Part shown: one piece after another, positions 9,828 to 19,944 of the stretch
Layout of the letters: every line of letters begins with the position of its first letter
Numbering within the stretch: position 1 is the stretch's first letter
Assembly (NCBI GenBank): GCA_028279685.1
Contig: JANQNG010000038.1
Coordinates: 27,030-91,029, forward strand
Origin: Candidatus Nanoarchaeia archaeon
GTDB taxonomy: Archaea > Nanobdellota > Nanobdellia > Woesearchaeales > SKIA01
Length of the DNA: 64,000 nt
Direction of reading: 5' to 3'
Made by a program: the position numbers and the translations under genes
The notes under the pieces: generated by a model
What the model was told of the DNA's origin: nothing
The model's input: the letters and a program-made list of their open reading frames with translations, nothing else
The model's database searches: none

Positions 9828-10478
9828 TTATCTTGAACTCTTCACACCAATCTTCCTGCAATATTTCTCAATAGGACATTTACTACACCATGGACTAATT
9901 GGAACACATATATTTTGTCCAAAAGCGACTAAGTATGTATTGAAGGTGGTCCAGTATTTTTGAGGGAGTTTCTTTCGTAATGCCATTTCTGTCTCTAATG
10001 GATTCTTTGTTTTGACATAACCTAACCGATTAGTAATCTTATGTACATGAGTATCAACACATACTGCAGGTTTATTGAATGCAACAGCCACAACTAAATT
10101 CGCTGTTTTCCTTCCTACTCCAGGCAATTCAACTAACTCTTCAACGGTAGAAGGAATCTTTCCATTGAATTTCTCTTTCACAACATCAGGTAATAACTTC
10201 ATATTCTTTGCTTTCGTCTTATAGAAGCCAACAGGATAAATTAATTTCTCTAATTCATTTACAGGAATCTTCTTCAAATCATTGAAGTTCTTCACTTTCT
10301 TGTATAATCGTTCAGCAGCTTGAGCAGTGACTTCATCCTTTGTTCTTGCAGACATAATCGTAGCCAATAAAACCTTAAATGGATCCTTCGTTTGCACCTG
10401 AATCAATTCCGCAACAGGAACCCTCCATTTAGGATATTCTCTTTTCAATATCTTATGAATTGAGTCGATGTCTGTCAT
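9828..10478 (-). CDS. nth: Endonuclease III (DNA glycosylase/AP lyase)
   Basis: HhH LPGVGRKTANLVV, catalytic VDTHV, C-terminal Fe-S cysteines CVPISPWCSKCPIEKYC; start trimmed to MTDIDSIHKIL. Confidence 0.9.
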   Translation of the reverse strand: MTDIDSIHKILKREYPKWRVPVAELIQVQTKDPFKVLLATIMSARTKDEVTAQAAERLYKKVKNFNDLKKIPVNELEKLIYPVGFYKTKAKNMKLLPDVVKEKFNGKIPSTVEELVELPGVGRKTANLVVAVAFNKPAVCVDTHVHKITNRLGYVKTKNPLETEMALRKKLPQKYWTTFNTYLVAFGQNICVPISPWCSKCPIEKYCRKIGVKSSR

Positions 10479-10593
10479 AGAATAAGTAAGTAGTAAGATG
10501 ATTAAATATCTTCCGGTTCTCCTCGTGATTATCGCGAAAATTTCTAAGTAACGCATATTAATGATTAGTTTTTTTGATGAATTAGTGTACAAT

Positions 10594-10699
10594 GCTGTGG
10601 ACGCCTAATCAGGTTAGGCACCTCCCTCAAGAGGAGGATCCCAGACCACGGGATTGCGGGTTCGAAACCGTACTCTCGGCGATTATCCCGTCCACAGCG
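10594..10699 (+). tRNA. tRNA-Leu(CAA)-like gene with putative 19-nt T-loop intron
   Basis: Acceptor GCTGTGG/CCACAGC; anticodon arm CCTCC-CTCAAGA-GGAGG; long variable arm; T-arm GCGGG-TTCGAA[intron]T-CCCGT. A8 and G73 are atypical. Confidence 0.6.
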
Positions 10700-10843
10700 T
10701 ACACTACTTCTTAACCAATTTGAAAAAGAAAAAAAGACACCTAATCAGGTATCCCGACCACGGTATGTTTTGAAAAGTTTCCGAAATATATAAACTTTGT
10801 GAATGTATGAGATTGAGGATCCTCGATCAGGTACGAGAGCCAC

Positions 10844-12316
10844 TCACTGCGGTATTTTCACAATAAACTCAGAACCTTTGCCTAATTGACTTTTTACATC
10901 AATTGTTCCATTGTGTAATTCAACAATACCTTTTACTATAGCCAATCCAAGACCTGATCCTCCTGCTGAACGAGTCATGTGACTTTCAACCTGATAGAAT
11001 TTATCGAATAATTTAGGAATGTCATTTTTAGGTATGCCTACGCCATTGTCTTTAACAGTAAAAGTGAAATGATGAGCATTTTTTCTTGCACGAACAGTTA
11101 TTTTTCCTTTTTTCTTCGTAAATTTCAATGCGTTTGTCAGTAAATTAATGAACACTTGCTTGAATCTTTGAGGATCTATCTTTACAGTGAAATTAGAGGG
11201 GATGTCGAATTGAAGACGAATCCCTTCTTGATTGGCAATTTTCTTGTAGGAAATATCTTTTGCAAGATCAGAGAGATCATACTTTGTAATATTCAATTTG
11301 AGTTTTTTGTCTTGGATTCGTGAAACAGTCAGATGGTCATCTATGATATGAGATAATCGCATACTTTCTCTTTTTACGCGCTCCATGAGCTTTTTTTGCT
11401 GATTATTTAATGGGCCGAGAGTTTTTTTCAAGAGCAAATCAAGATACAGTTTTATCGAAGTAATAGGTGTCTTTAGTTCGTGACTTACTACACTAATAAA
11501 TGAATCTTTCAAACGTCCTAACTCTTTCTCATGAGCAAGTTTCTCTTTAGCTGTTTTTACTTGTTTACGTAGTGTTGCTTTGTCGACGAGTTTAAGATAA
11601 ATAACTCGTGTAAAAAGCAAGATAGCTATGAATGGCCAAGGGTGTGACAGAACAAGAAGGCTTGCATTTCTACTATCATAGAATATATAATTGACAATAT
11701 GAATAACGGGATTGACCATATAAATAAGAAATGCAATAATAGCATTTCCGAAATACTTATCAATTTTTCTTGTGTAATTAAGGATGAGAATAATTGGCAA
11801 TGTGAAACTGAAGATTTTCAACATCTGAAATACGAAGAAGAATAGATGTTTACGGATCAGTACTTCTCCAGGAGGAAAAACTGCTGAATACCAGAAAAAA
11901 AATAAAATGAAGAAAATACCAATCAATACATAGGTTTGGAGCTTGACAACATTTTCGAAAGCTTTTTTTCTAAAGAGTCTAGAAGTGAAAGAGTTACCAA
12001 TCAATAACATACCAAGTATTTCGAAGAAATTTGAAATAGGAAATATCCACTGGGCTAATGCGTCGTAATTATATCCGAGAAAAGAGACATGCGCAAATAC
12101 AACAATAATAATGAGTTTCTGTAGTGCAAGGAAACTAAATGAAATAATGAGATAAAAAAGTTCTTTCGCTTTTGTTCTTGTCCATTCACTTGTTATCATA
12201 TAGGCCACAATAAGAAGTACAAAAAATTCAACACCAGCCTTAAGTAATTCTCCTCCTGCAGTACCTAAGAATAAGTTGAAGAGGTGATACAGTTGTAGCA
12301 GGTTTTCAAACACCAT
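10844..12316 (-). CDS. Membrane sensor histidine kinase
   Basis: Seven-ish TM N-terminus; H box FISVVSHELKTPITSIK; N box NLLTNALKFT; G boxes DNGVGIPK, GGSGLGLAIVK. Confidence 0.92.
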   Translation of the reverse strand: MVFENLLQLYHLFNLFLGTAGGELLKAGVEFFVLLIVAYMITSEWTRTKAKELFYLIISFSFLALQKLIIIVVFAHVSFLGYNYDALAQWIFPISNFFEILGMLLIGNSFTSRLFRKKAFENVVKLQTYVLIGIFFILFFFWYSAVFPPGEVLIRKHLFFFVFQMLKIFSFTLPIILILNYTRKIDKYFGNAIIAFLIYMVNPVIHIVNYIFYDSRNASLLVLSHPWPFIAILLFTRVIYLKLVDKATLRKQVKTAKEKLAHEKELGRLKDSFISVVSHELKTPITSIKLYLDLLLKKTLGPLNNQQKKLMERVKRESMRLSHIIDDHLTVSRIQDKKLKLNITKYDLSDLAKDISYKKIANQEGIRLQFDIPSNFTVKIDPQRFKQVFINLLTNALKFTKKKGKITVRARKNAHHFTFTVKDNGVGIPKNDIPKLFDKFYQVESHMTRSAGGSGLGLAIVKGIVELHNGTIDVKSQLGKGSEFIVKIPQ

Positions 12317-12410
12317 TATTCACACCTGCAGAATCTCATTGATTCTGCGTCAGCACTCCTCTGCGAGGAGAGAACACCTCTTTTTGACAGTCGTTTAGCT
12401 AGTCTATTGT

Positions 12411-12782
12411 TTATTTATGATTGAGGACTTGCTTCACGACATGCAGCAATTCGTCCATCTCAAATGGTTTGCAGATGTAATCATCTGCGCCAATTTCCAT
12501 TCCTATCATTTCATCTTTTTCTGTGTCTTTGGCAGTAACCATTACAATTTTCAGATCTTTGTTTCGAGCATCTGCCCTGAGCTTTTTGCAGACTTCCACT
12601 CCGTCGACCTTTGGCATCATAAGATCGAGGATAATTAAGTCAGGATCAAAGTAAGGCACCTTCTTGAGGCCTTCATCACCGTCTGCAGCTATGTCTACTT
12701 CATAGCCTCCTGTCTCGAGAATCATCTTTTCAGCTTCAGCAATATTCTTATCGTCTTCAACTACTAAAATCTTTGTGACCAT
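12411..12782 (-). CDS. Response regulator receiver (REC-only)
   Basis: ILVVEDDKNIAEAE ... DPDLIILDLMMPKVDG ... MVTAKD ... KPF. Confidence 0.92.
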   Translation of the reverse strand: MVTKILVVEDDKNIAEAEKMILETGGYEVDIAADGDEGLKKVPYFDPDLIILDLMMPKVDGVEVCKKLRADARNKDLKIVMVTAKDTEKDEMIGMEIGADDYICKPFEMDELLHVVKQVLNHK

Positions 12783-12813
12783 AAAAATATAGAAAGGGCA
12801 TTTGTTTATAAAG

Positions 12814-13362
12814 TTACTCTATGCTTTTGAATTCAGCTCGCTTGAGTTCTCGTCGCTTACGTTCAAGCCAACGGTAGACTGATGCATGAGGGCTTCCGCT
12901 AAGAATCATCGAGATAGCTTTTTTCGCAACAGGGACATAATCAATAACACCTATAATAGCAACTGTTTTTCCATAAACACAGAGAAAACATTCTGTAAGC
13001 TGTTCCACTGTCCTTCTGCACTTACCTTTCTCCCCTATAACCCTTCCTTTGAGCCTCAGTTGCTGATTTTTCCTACCTTTAGCGTATTCATCAAGACTAA
13101 TAAGCTCAAAGGCATAGTCTTGTTTCAAAAGCAGATGGGCAATTTCTGGGTTGAATCCTCTTGCGATAGCCTTGATAACTTCTCTTGTTGTGTAGAGTGA
13201 GATGGCATCGCTTCCTGTGATCATAACATCTCCTTCTTTAGAATCGACAGTAATTGCTATTTTCATCTCTTCTTCTAATTCTTTCTTGATTTTACCTTCT
13301 TTGCCTATCAAAACAGCAATCCTATCTTTCGGAATTTTGAGATCATAGCTGAATTCTTCCAT
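12814..13362 (-). CDS. KH-domain RNA-binding protein (Dim2/PNO1/Krr1-like)
   Basis: IAVLIGKEGKIKKELEEEM and GRVIGEKGKCRRTVEQLTECFLCVYGKTVAIIG. Confidence 0.85.
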   Translation of the reverse strand: MEEFSYDLKIPKDRIAVLIGKEGKIKKELEEEMKIAITVDSKEGDVMITGSDAISLYTTREVIKAIARGFNPEIAHLLLKQDYAFELISLDEYAKGRKNQQLRLKGRVIGEKGKCRRTVEQLTECFLCVYGKTVAIIGVIDYVPVAKKAISMILSGSPHASVYRWLERKRRELKRAEFKSIE

Positions 13363-13405
13363 GATTCCAGCGGAGTTAATGGCTGTTTATAAGGATTTTG
13401 CATTC

Positions 13406-14722
13406 TTAAGAAATTCTCTTGACATAACCATCTACCTTGAAGTCAAGTTTTGGGGCGTTAATTATTTTTATATTAGGATAAGCATCCTTGAAAAGATCTT
13501 CTGAAGAATAGAAAAAACTGGTATTGTGGTTCACACTAAGTTTTTCTCCGACATTTCTGTTAAACAAACCAATATGCAACAGCTTCTTCGTTCTGTTTGT
13601 GCCATTCTGAAATTCTATAACTTGCAGAGGCAATTTCACCGTATTATAATTATTTCCTGAAACTTCGCCATGAACACTTCCGCGAAGGAATATTCCACGC
13701 ATAGAACCATCTACTCTTCCATCAATTTTTCCTTCGATGATGTATGTCAACTCTCCTTTTTCTTCAATATTTTTTACTACAAGATCTTCAACTTTATATG
13801 GATTATAGGAATATGATGAAGATGTATTATCGATAAATTCGTGCAATGCAGCTATTCTCTCAGGAGCACCATACGATTTGAATTTAATAGTGATATTATT
13901 CCCTTCGGACGTAATAGAGTCCACAAGATTAATACTTGCTTTTATCGATACTTCTGAGAACATACTTTTACTTTCAGGATTATCGAATGTGTAAATATCA
14001 CGAATATCTACCGACCGTGAAAGAGTTGGTACTGAGTAGATATGCATAGTTGTTTCCAGTTTAACAGAATCATTCACGCCAAGTTTTTCAAGAAATTCTG
14101 AAACATTCAAGCACCCTTCTAAAGGCAAATCATAGTTTCCTTCAACATTTAATCTTGTGCGGTCATCAGATACTTCAGATTCTTTTATGCTTATCGTGGA
14201 TTCTCCTCTTCTTAAAGCACTAAGAAATCCTCTGATTTCTGAAACATCTGCCTGAAGAAGTGTTTCTAATTCACCATTATTCCCTTTGCCGTATGTTTCG
14301 TAAATGTTCTCAACAAGCTGCCGATTGAATGCAGGAGTTAAATCACTTATTACTTCAATCTTGTGATAGGATTCTAAAAAAACTTTTTTTTTCTCTACAG
14401 TGCACTTATCAAAGATAATGCTTTTACTCTCCTTTAAAGAGTATGTGCTTTTCGGATTTTCTCCTGTTTTCAGATTCCTTCTTACTTGTGTTTTTGTTTG
14501 CTCTGCCGTATTTTTGACTAATGCATCTACGTTTTTGAAATCAGCAAAGTCACAGAAATACAATGAGGTGTCGAATTTTTTGATTGCGATGTTTTCATCG
14601 GAGTTGTTAAGTTGTAATGTATATGAGAATTTAGCAGGCTTTCTCTTTCCCCACTTGAAAAACCTTCTTGGTGTAGGTGGTTGCTCAAGATTCAATAATT
14701 TTGGAATGATAAGATCTCCCAT
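13406..14722 (-). CDS. Hypothetical protein
   Basis: Long ORF, 438 aa. Confidence 0.6.
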   Translation of the reverse strand: MGDLIIPKLLNLEQPPTPRRFFKWGKRKPAKFSYTLQLNNSDENIAIKKFDTSLYFCDFADFKNVDALVKNTAEQTKTQVRRNLKTGENPKSTYSLKESKSIIFDKCTVEKKKVFLESYHKIEVISDLTPAFNRQLVENIYETYGKGNNGELETLLQADVSEIRGFLSALRRGESTISIKESEVSDDRTRLNVEGNYDLPLEGCLNVSEFLEKLGVNDSVKLETTMHIYSVPTLSRSVDIRDIYTFDNPESKSMFSEVSIKASINLVDSITSEGNNITIKFKSYGAPERIAALHEFIDNTSSSYSYNPYKVEDLVVKNIEEKGELTYIIEGKIDGRVDGSMRGIFLRGSVHGEVSGNNYNTVKLPLQVIEFQNGTNRTKKLLHIGLFNRNVGEKLSVNHNTSFFYSSEDLFKDAYPNIKIINAPKLDFKVDGYVKRIS

Positions 14723-14859
14723 CGTGTAGATGCAAATTCCCCTTGGTATTTAAATTTTCCGGTATACACTACTAAAAAATAGTCACAGAAAGTCTGTTAT
14801 TAGCGTCTTATGTGATGGGCTACATTAACTTTAAATACACCATTTCTTTATAGGATCAT

Positions 14860-15354
14860 ATGTTTTCAAAAGCGCAGGTCTCAGTGGAATATTTAATGGT
14901 TTTTGGATTTGCGTTGCTGCTGCTCGTTCCTTCTACCTATTTCCTAGCCACATATTCAAGCGAAAGCAAGGATGATATTGCTGTGGTGAGGCTAAGGCAA
15001 ATTGCTTATGATGTTATTGTTGCTGCGGATACTATCTACACATATGGGGGTTCTGGCTGGGTTACTATTGAAATAGATCTCCCTGGCAATGTTCTTCAAG
15101 CATATACCTACACAACGTCTGATATTAGTGAACTTATCTTCAATGTTTCGACAAATGCGGGAGAGACCGAACTGGTGTTTTTTTCCGTTGTTCCGATTAA
15201 AGGATCGTATCAAATGGATCCTATATATGGTCCTGATCCTGTAAGCAATAGCGATGTTTTTTCGCTTTTTGATCCCTCTAAGGAAATTGGGCGAGGAAAG
15301 CATACAATAAGAATTAATCAACAGGCGAACTATGTCGAGGTAGGTGAACCATGA
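14860..15354 (+). CDS. Archaeal type IV pilin-like protein (class III signal peptide)
   Basis: N-terminus MFSKAQVSVEYLMVFGFALLLLVP. Confidence 0.8.
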   Translation: MFSKAQVSVEYLMVFGFALLLLVPSTYFLATYSSESKDDIAVVRLRQIAYDVIVAADTIYTYGGSGWVTIEIDLPGNVLQAYTYTTSDISELIFNVSTNAGETELVFFSVVPIKGSYQMDPIYGPDPVSNSDVFSLFDPSKEIGRGKHTIRINQQANYVEVGEP

Positions 15355-15776
15355 GAGCACAGGCTGCTGCAGAATTCGTTCTTATCTCGAGCATCATGTT
15401 TGGAGCTATGATATTGTTATTTATGCTTATTCAATCAATGGTTGCAAAGAGTGCTCTTGCTCAAGAAGAGAACACAATCGAAATTATTTTTGATATTGTT
15501 GAGAATGAAATTGCGATAGCATATCTTATGGAGCATGGTTATGATAGGGAGTTTAGTATTCCTGATGATATCAATCTCAATGAATATTCGCTTGATGTAC
15601 TTCATGGCAAAACTGATGAACTTTATCTGAAGATTTCGGATAAAGAATATCTAAGACTTCTTCTTTTCAATATTTCTGATAAAGATGGAGATGACAGGCT
15701 AATTTCTCTGAAAAATGATTCTACAGATAATACTATTCGCATATGGAAAGTACTGAACGCTACCCGAATTGAGTGA
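15351..15776 (+). CDS. Pilin-like protein
   Basis: MRAQAAAEFVLISSIMFGAMILLFML; overlaps previous pilin gene. Confidence 0.65.
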   Translation: MRAQAAAEFVLISSIMFGAMILLFMLIQSMVAKSALAQEENTIEIIFDIVENEIAIAYLMEHGYDREFSIPDDINLNEYSLDVLHGKTDELYLKISDKEYLRLLLFNISDKDGDDRLISLKNDSTDNTIRIWKVLNATRIE

Positions 15777-15857
15777 TTTATAGCTATTTCTCCTTCTTTC
15801 TGCAAAGCAAAAACTTTATATTTACTCTCTTTTTAAATATCTTAGAAGAGGTGTGCT

Positions 15858-16286
15858 ATGTTTCATTCGAAGAAAGGCCAGACTTGGTCAATGGATCTTG
15901 TCTTGGCTGTAGTGCTGATAGGACTGGTTCTTGTAGTGTTCTTCTCAGTGACAGCAGTACCGAAATTAGGAACAGATTCGAATAGACTGAAGAGAGATTC
16001 GCAGCTCGTGTCGGAGTGCATTCAGATCAAGGATTTTCTTGAGAACGGACAGGTGACAGAACAGACATTGAAAGGTCTCTACAAAGAAGACTATGAGATA
16101 CTAAAAGCAAACTGCAAGGTGCGTTCAGATTTCTGTATTTTTGTGGTGAAAGATAATGAAATTATTCCTGTGAATGTAACAGAAGGGCCAGGACCTCAAG
16201 AATTTATTTATGGATTTGGATCTTCTGATGTGTTGCTTTATTCGAACGAATCTGAAGTGCATTGTGGCACAACATACATCTACTAA
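15858..16286 (+). CDS. Pilin-like protein
   Basis: MFHSKKGQTWSMDLVLAVVLIGLVLVVFFS N-terminal helix. Confidence 0.6.
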   Translation: MFHSKKGQTWSMDLVLAVVLIGLVLVVFFSVTAVPKLGTDSNRLKRDSQLVSECIQIKDFLENGQVTEQTLKGLYKEDYEILKANCKVRSDFCIFVVKDNEIIPVNVTEGPGPQEFIYGFGSSDVLLYSNESEVHCGTTYIY

Positions 16287-16287
16287 A

Positions 16288-16734
16288 ATGTTATCACTTC
16301 TTTATTTTGGATTGCTTTTTGCAACGTATCTTGGATTATTTGCAGGTCTTTGGCTCGCAAAAATTGCTGAAGAGGAATTGAAAGAAGGCGTTAAATTTTT
16401 CAAATGGTTAAAACCAACACTTTTTTTATTGGCGTTAATAATCATCGCTGTTGTTTTTCATGATGTGTTCAACACAATTGCTGTTGTATTGCTTCTCTTG
16501 TTGTTTGCACTTATTCTTTTATTGCGCTGGCATCAAGATAATTTTATCTATGGATTGTTTGCAGTCATCCTCTTTCTGAGTTTTCCTAATACGTTAGCAC
16601 TTTCTTTTAATGGAGTGATTATATTCTTTTATGGGTTGGTGCAATCATCTTCTCTTTCCAAAAGAACATTCAACCATGTGATTGCTAACCATTGGCTTTT
16701 TCTTGTTGTGGGATTGCTTCTAGGGCTCTTCTAG
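16288..16734 (+). CDS. Hypothetical membrane protein
   Basis: ATG directly after preceding stop; several TM segments. Confidence 0.55.
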   Translation: MLSLLYFGLLFATYLGLFAGLWLAKIAEEELKEGVKFFKWLKPTLFLLALIIIAVVFHDVFNTIAVVLLLLLFALILLLRWHQDNFIYGLFAVILFLSFPNTLALSFNGVIIFFYGLVQSSSLSKRTFNHVIANHWLFLVVGLLLGLF

Positions 16735-16960
16735 AGGGAAAAATGCGGAAGCGGACATATACTCTTTTTAAATTTTCCGTTATCGTATCATTTTTCTTTT
16801 TCCGAATAAGTTTGCGTAATCTTTAAATACCAGTGAACATAATGTAGTGTAATAGTGTTTTTCGTTGCGGGGGTGTGCAAAGGGAAACATTTATATATGA
16901 TAGAATATACACAACCTGTAATTCACTTTAGAACGTATATTATTCGTTATAACAATTGGG

Positions 16961-17239
16961 GTGTATTTTTTGAAGAAGAGTAAATTGTTTGATGTGTTGT
17001 TTCGTGAGAAGCCAGTTATGATGTTAGTAACATTATTAAATAGTGGTTCTAGTATATATGCTTCAACATTAGCAAAAACAGTTGATTGCACGTATTCTCA
17101 TGTTGTTAAAATTCTCCAAGAGATGAATAAAGGAGGATTAGTCAGCTTCAAAAAGCAAGGAAGGTTGAAGATTCTCGAGTTGACGAAGAAAGGTCAGGAC
17201 GTAGCCAAGAACCTGGATGCTGTGAAGAATATTGTTTAG
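16961..17239 (+). CDS. Winged-helix DNA-binding protein
   Basis: IYASTLAKTVDCTYSHVVKILQEMNKGGLVSFKKQGRLKILELTKKG. Confidence 0.75.
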   Translation: MYFLKKSKLFDVLFREKPVMMLVTLLNSGSSIYASTLAKTVDCTYSHVVKILQEMNKGGLVSFKKQGRLKILELTKKGQDVAKNLDAVKNIV

Positions 17240-17357
17240 TTCTATTAGCTCTCTTTGTAACAATTGCAATATCGCGTTCCGTTCTTATGTTTAATTAGAT
17301 GTAGTGCTCACGCGTAGTGGTGTAGTCATCAGAAGACTGTGTTAGAGGTGCAGTTGC

Positions 17358-18098
17358 TTAAATAAACGCAAAAATAATCAACAGTTCTACAATATTTCCA
17401 ATTGCGTGCAGAAGAAAAGGTCCGATAATTGATCGTGTTCTCTGAAAAATGTAGCAGGATATTACGCCGAAGATAAAGATATAAATTAATTGGCCTAAAT
17501 AGATTGGATTGAATGGCACTACCATTGTTAAAAATACAAAGTGGAATAATAATTCATAGATTGCTACAATAATAACAGAGATATGTATTTTCAGTCCGAA
17601 GAATTTGAACGTAGTTTTGAATTTTTCCAGGAAAGATGATTGCATGACTCCCCTAAATAAAAATTCTTCTGTGAATGCAGCAACAAAACCAAATACAACA
17701 AGGTACATTAAGAAATCATGTAAGGTCAGTGCTTTCAAACCGTATCGCTCAGTTACTTTGAAAAGAATGTCAATGACAAACATAATAAAACCTGAGATGA
17801 ATCCTAAGAAAATGCTGTGTGGAAGGAGCTTTTTAGAGAAACGCATTCCTGAATTGTGGAAGTCTGCTTTTGCCGACATCATAAATACAAAGGTAAGAAT
17901 AATAATTGGAACATAAGTGATCAGCGTTTCAAAGTAAGGAAGTTGGCTTATTATTCGTTCAAATAGACCTTCTTCAATGCCATTAATTTTCGATTTGAAG
18001 ATGACAATCAAGGTGGCGAATGCTATAGGAATGACAACTATATAGAGAATGAAATATTTCAGCAAAGCCCAAACCCTTGAGCCTGTTCCGTCGCTCAT
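17358..18098 (-). CDS. CPBP family intramembrane protease
   Basis: EE..R motif AAFTEEFLFRGVMQ and SIIGPFLLHAIGN. Confidence 0.85.
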   Translation of the reverse strand: MSDGTGSRVWALLKYFILYIVVIPIAFATLIVIFKSKINGIEEGLFERIISQLPYFETLITYVPIIILTFVFMMSAKADFHNSGMRFSKKLLPHSIFLGFISGFIMFVIDILFKVTERYGLKALTLHDFLMYLVVFGFVAAFTEEFLFRGVMQSSFLEKFKTTFKFFGLKIHISVIIVAIYELLFHFVFLTMVVPFNPIYLGQLIYIFIFGVISCYIFQRTRSIIGPFLLHAIGNIVELLIIFAFI

Positions 18099-18176
18099 GT
18101 TATAGAGTTGATTTAAGAAATCGGGCTTTATAAGGTTTTGGATGGCAAATCAAGGTTATTTTTGGATGAAACACAG

Positions 18177-19859
18177 TTATCTTCTGCGTTTCTTTGGTTT
18201 TACCATAACCCCAAAAAGAGTGCTCACAACACCTGCTAAAACACCTATACAGAAGGGGAGCAAATAGTCAAGACCAATGAAAGGAAGAGATGCTTTCTGT
18301 CTAAAATAAGCATCCAGATTACTGAATTCTATTGCGTATTCAGCATAGATGAGAGCTGAAAGAGTCTTATTCTCAAGCAGATGATGTGCATATTCTGCAT
18401 AACTATAGCCCAATACAGGGAATATCATTTTCTGTTGTTCATAGAGAATAAGTCTGTTTGCAGATTCTATCTTTTGCAGCACAACATGCTGAAGATCGTT
18501 TTCGGGTACATAAAGCAGACTGACAATCATATTTGTTTCCGCTTTGATACTTGATGCTTTGAAGAGGCATAAGGCGTGTTGTTCGTCCTCTAAATATTCA
18601 TATGCTTTCTTCAGTTTCTCGCGTATCTCTTCGCGTGCTGTAGGCACGTATGTCGACACGTATTCAACTTGTTCTTCGACTTCACTGATTTTTTTCATAC
18701 AACTATTTCTCAATGATTGCTCATCGAGAATGAATTTTTTGACACCTTTTCCAAAAAAATTACTCCAAGAGATAGCGCTGTGGTAGCGTTCTATTGCATA
18801 GGCGAGTAGTTCTGCAGAGATGTTCTCCTCATCTATGTTTTCGATGATGTCTCTTGCTTCGAGAAGGCGTTCCTCAACAATTACGTACGCTTCTAAGTCA
18901 GTGATTGTTTCTATTGGCTTACTGCTGATCTCAATATCATAGAATTCAACATTCTTGATTAATTCAAGATATTGATTTTGTTTTTCTTCTTGTGTTGACT
19001 GTTCTACAAGTTTCTGTCTAAATTTAATATTTGCTGTAAAGCACAGGCTTGCTCCTGCATAATATTTACCTTCGCTTATTGCATTCGATGCTTCTCTGTA
19101 AATCTCTCTTGCTTCTTCAGTAAGGTTATCCTGTTCTATCACTTGCTTGTTTAATGATAGTGTTCTGTGACAGAGATCTACCGAAATTTCTTTCATAGTG
19201 GCTATGAAGAGAGGGTCTGGATTGATAACAATAGGTTCTCCAACGAGAACAGTGTTAGTGAAAAGTTCAATAGCTTCTTCTATTCTGCTAAGCTGAATCA
19301 CTTCAGTATGGGGGAAGGTGATGTTTGTAATATTTGATTCAAGATTAATTGCAGGGATGATGACTTTAGAAAAATTGTATTTAGCGGCAGCTTCAGTTTT
19401 TTCTCTGATGCCTCCTACGGGGCCGATGAATCCTCCTGAATTGATAGTGCCTGTCATAGTGATGTCATCTCTCAGAGAAAGATCTTTCAAAAGTGCATAG
19501 GTGAGAACAGTCATTCCTGCTCCTGCGCTAGGACCTCCTATGCTGGTTGTTTTTGATCTAATAACATAAAGAAAATCGTATTTACTGCAATCAATTCTTG
19601 CAAGATCGCATGCTATTTGATTGGCTGTTCTTGTTGAAATCTGCGTATTGATTTTTGTTAGAGGATAAGAATCTATGTAGATGGCGCCTCTGCCAGGAGT
19701 AATAGTGAGATGGAGTTCTGCAATGTCTCCTTTGAGTATGTTTTCTGTTTCATTTTTCTCTTCATAGAGACTTAAAAGCGTGATTGATCCTTCTTTTTGG
19801 GCGTAAATAGGAGTAATCAAAAGGATAAACAGCATGAATAAGATAATGGTAATTTTCAT
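18177..19859 (-). CDS. Secreted/membrane-anchored Lon-type (S16) protease
   Basis: GGPSAGAGMTVLTYALL (catalytic Ser), SGGFIGPVGGIREKTEAAAKYNFSKVIIP (catalytic Lys); signal peptide and C-terminal TM. Confidence 0.85.
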   Translation of the reverse strand: MKITIILFMLFILLITPIYAQKEGSITLLSLYEEKNETENILKGDIAELHLTITPGRGAIYIDSYPLTKINTQISTRTANQIACDLARIDCSKYDFLYVIRSKTTSIGGPSAGAGMTVLTYALLKDLSLRDDITMTGTINSGGFIGPVGGIREKTEAAAKYNFSKVIIPAINLESNITNITFPHTEVIQLSRIEEAIELFTNTVLVGEPIVINPDPLFIATMKEISVDLCHRTLSLNKQVIEQDNLTEEAREIYREASNAISEGKYYAGASLCFTANIKFRQKLVEQSTQEEKQNQYLELIKNVEFYDIEISSKPIETITDLEAYVIVEERLLEARDIIENIDEENISAELLAYAIERYHSAISWSNFFGKGVKKFILDEQSLRNSCMKKISEVEEQVEYVSTYVPTAREEIREKLKKAYEYLEDEQHALCLFKASSIKAETNMIVSLLYVPENDLQHVVLQKIESANRLILYEQQKMIFPVLGYSYAEYAHHLLENKTLSALIYAEYAIEFSNLDAYFRQKASLPFIGLDYLLPFCIGVLAGVVSTLFGVMVKPKKRRR

Positions 19860-19944
19860 AGCTCGTGAAATTATGAATGAGTTTATAATGATTATGAATA
19901 AGTGCAATAAGAACCTTTAAAAAATAGATTCCCTTCAAGAAAAT

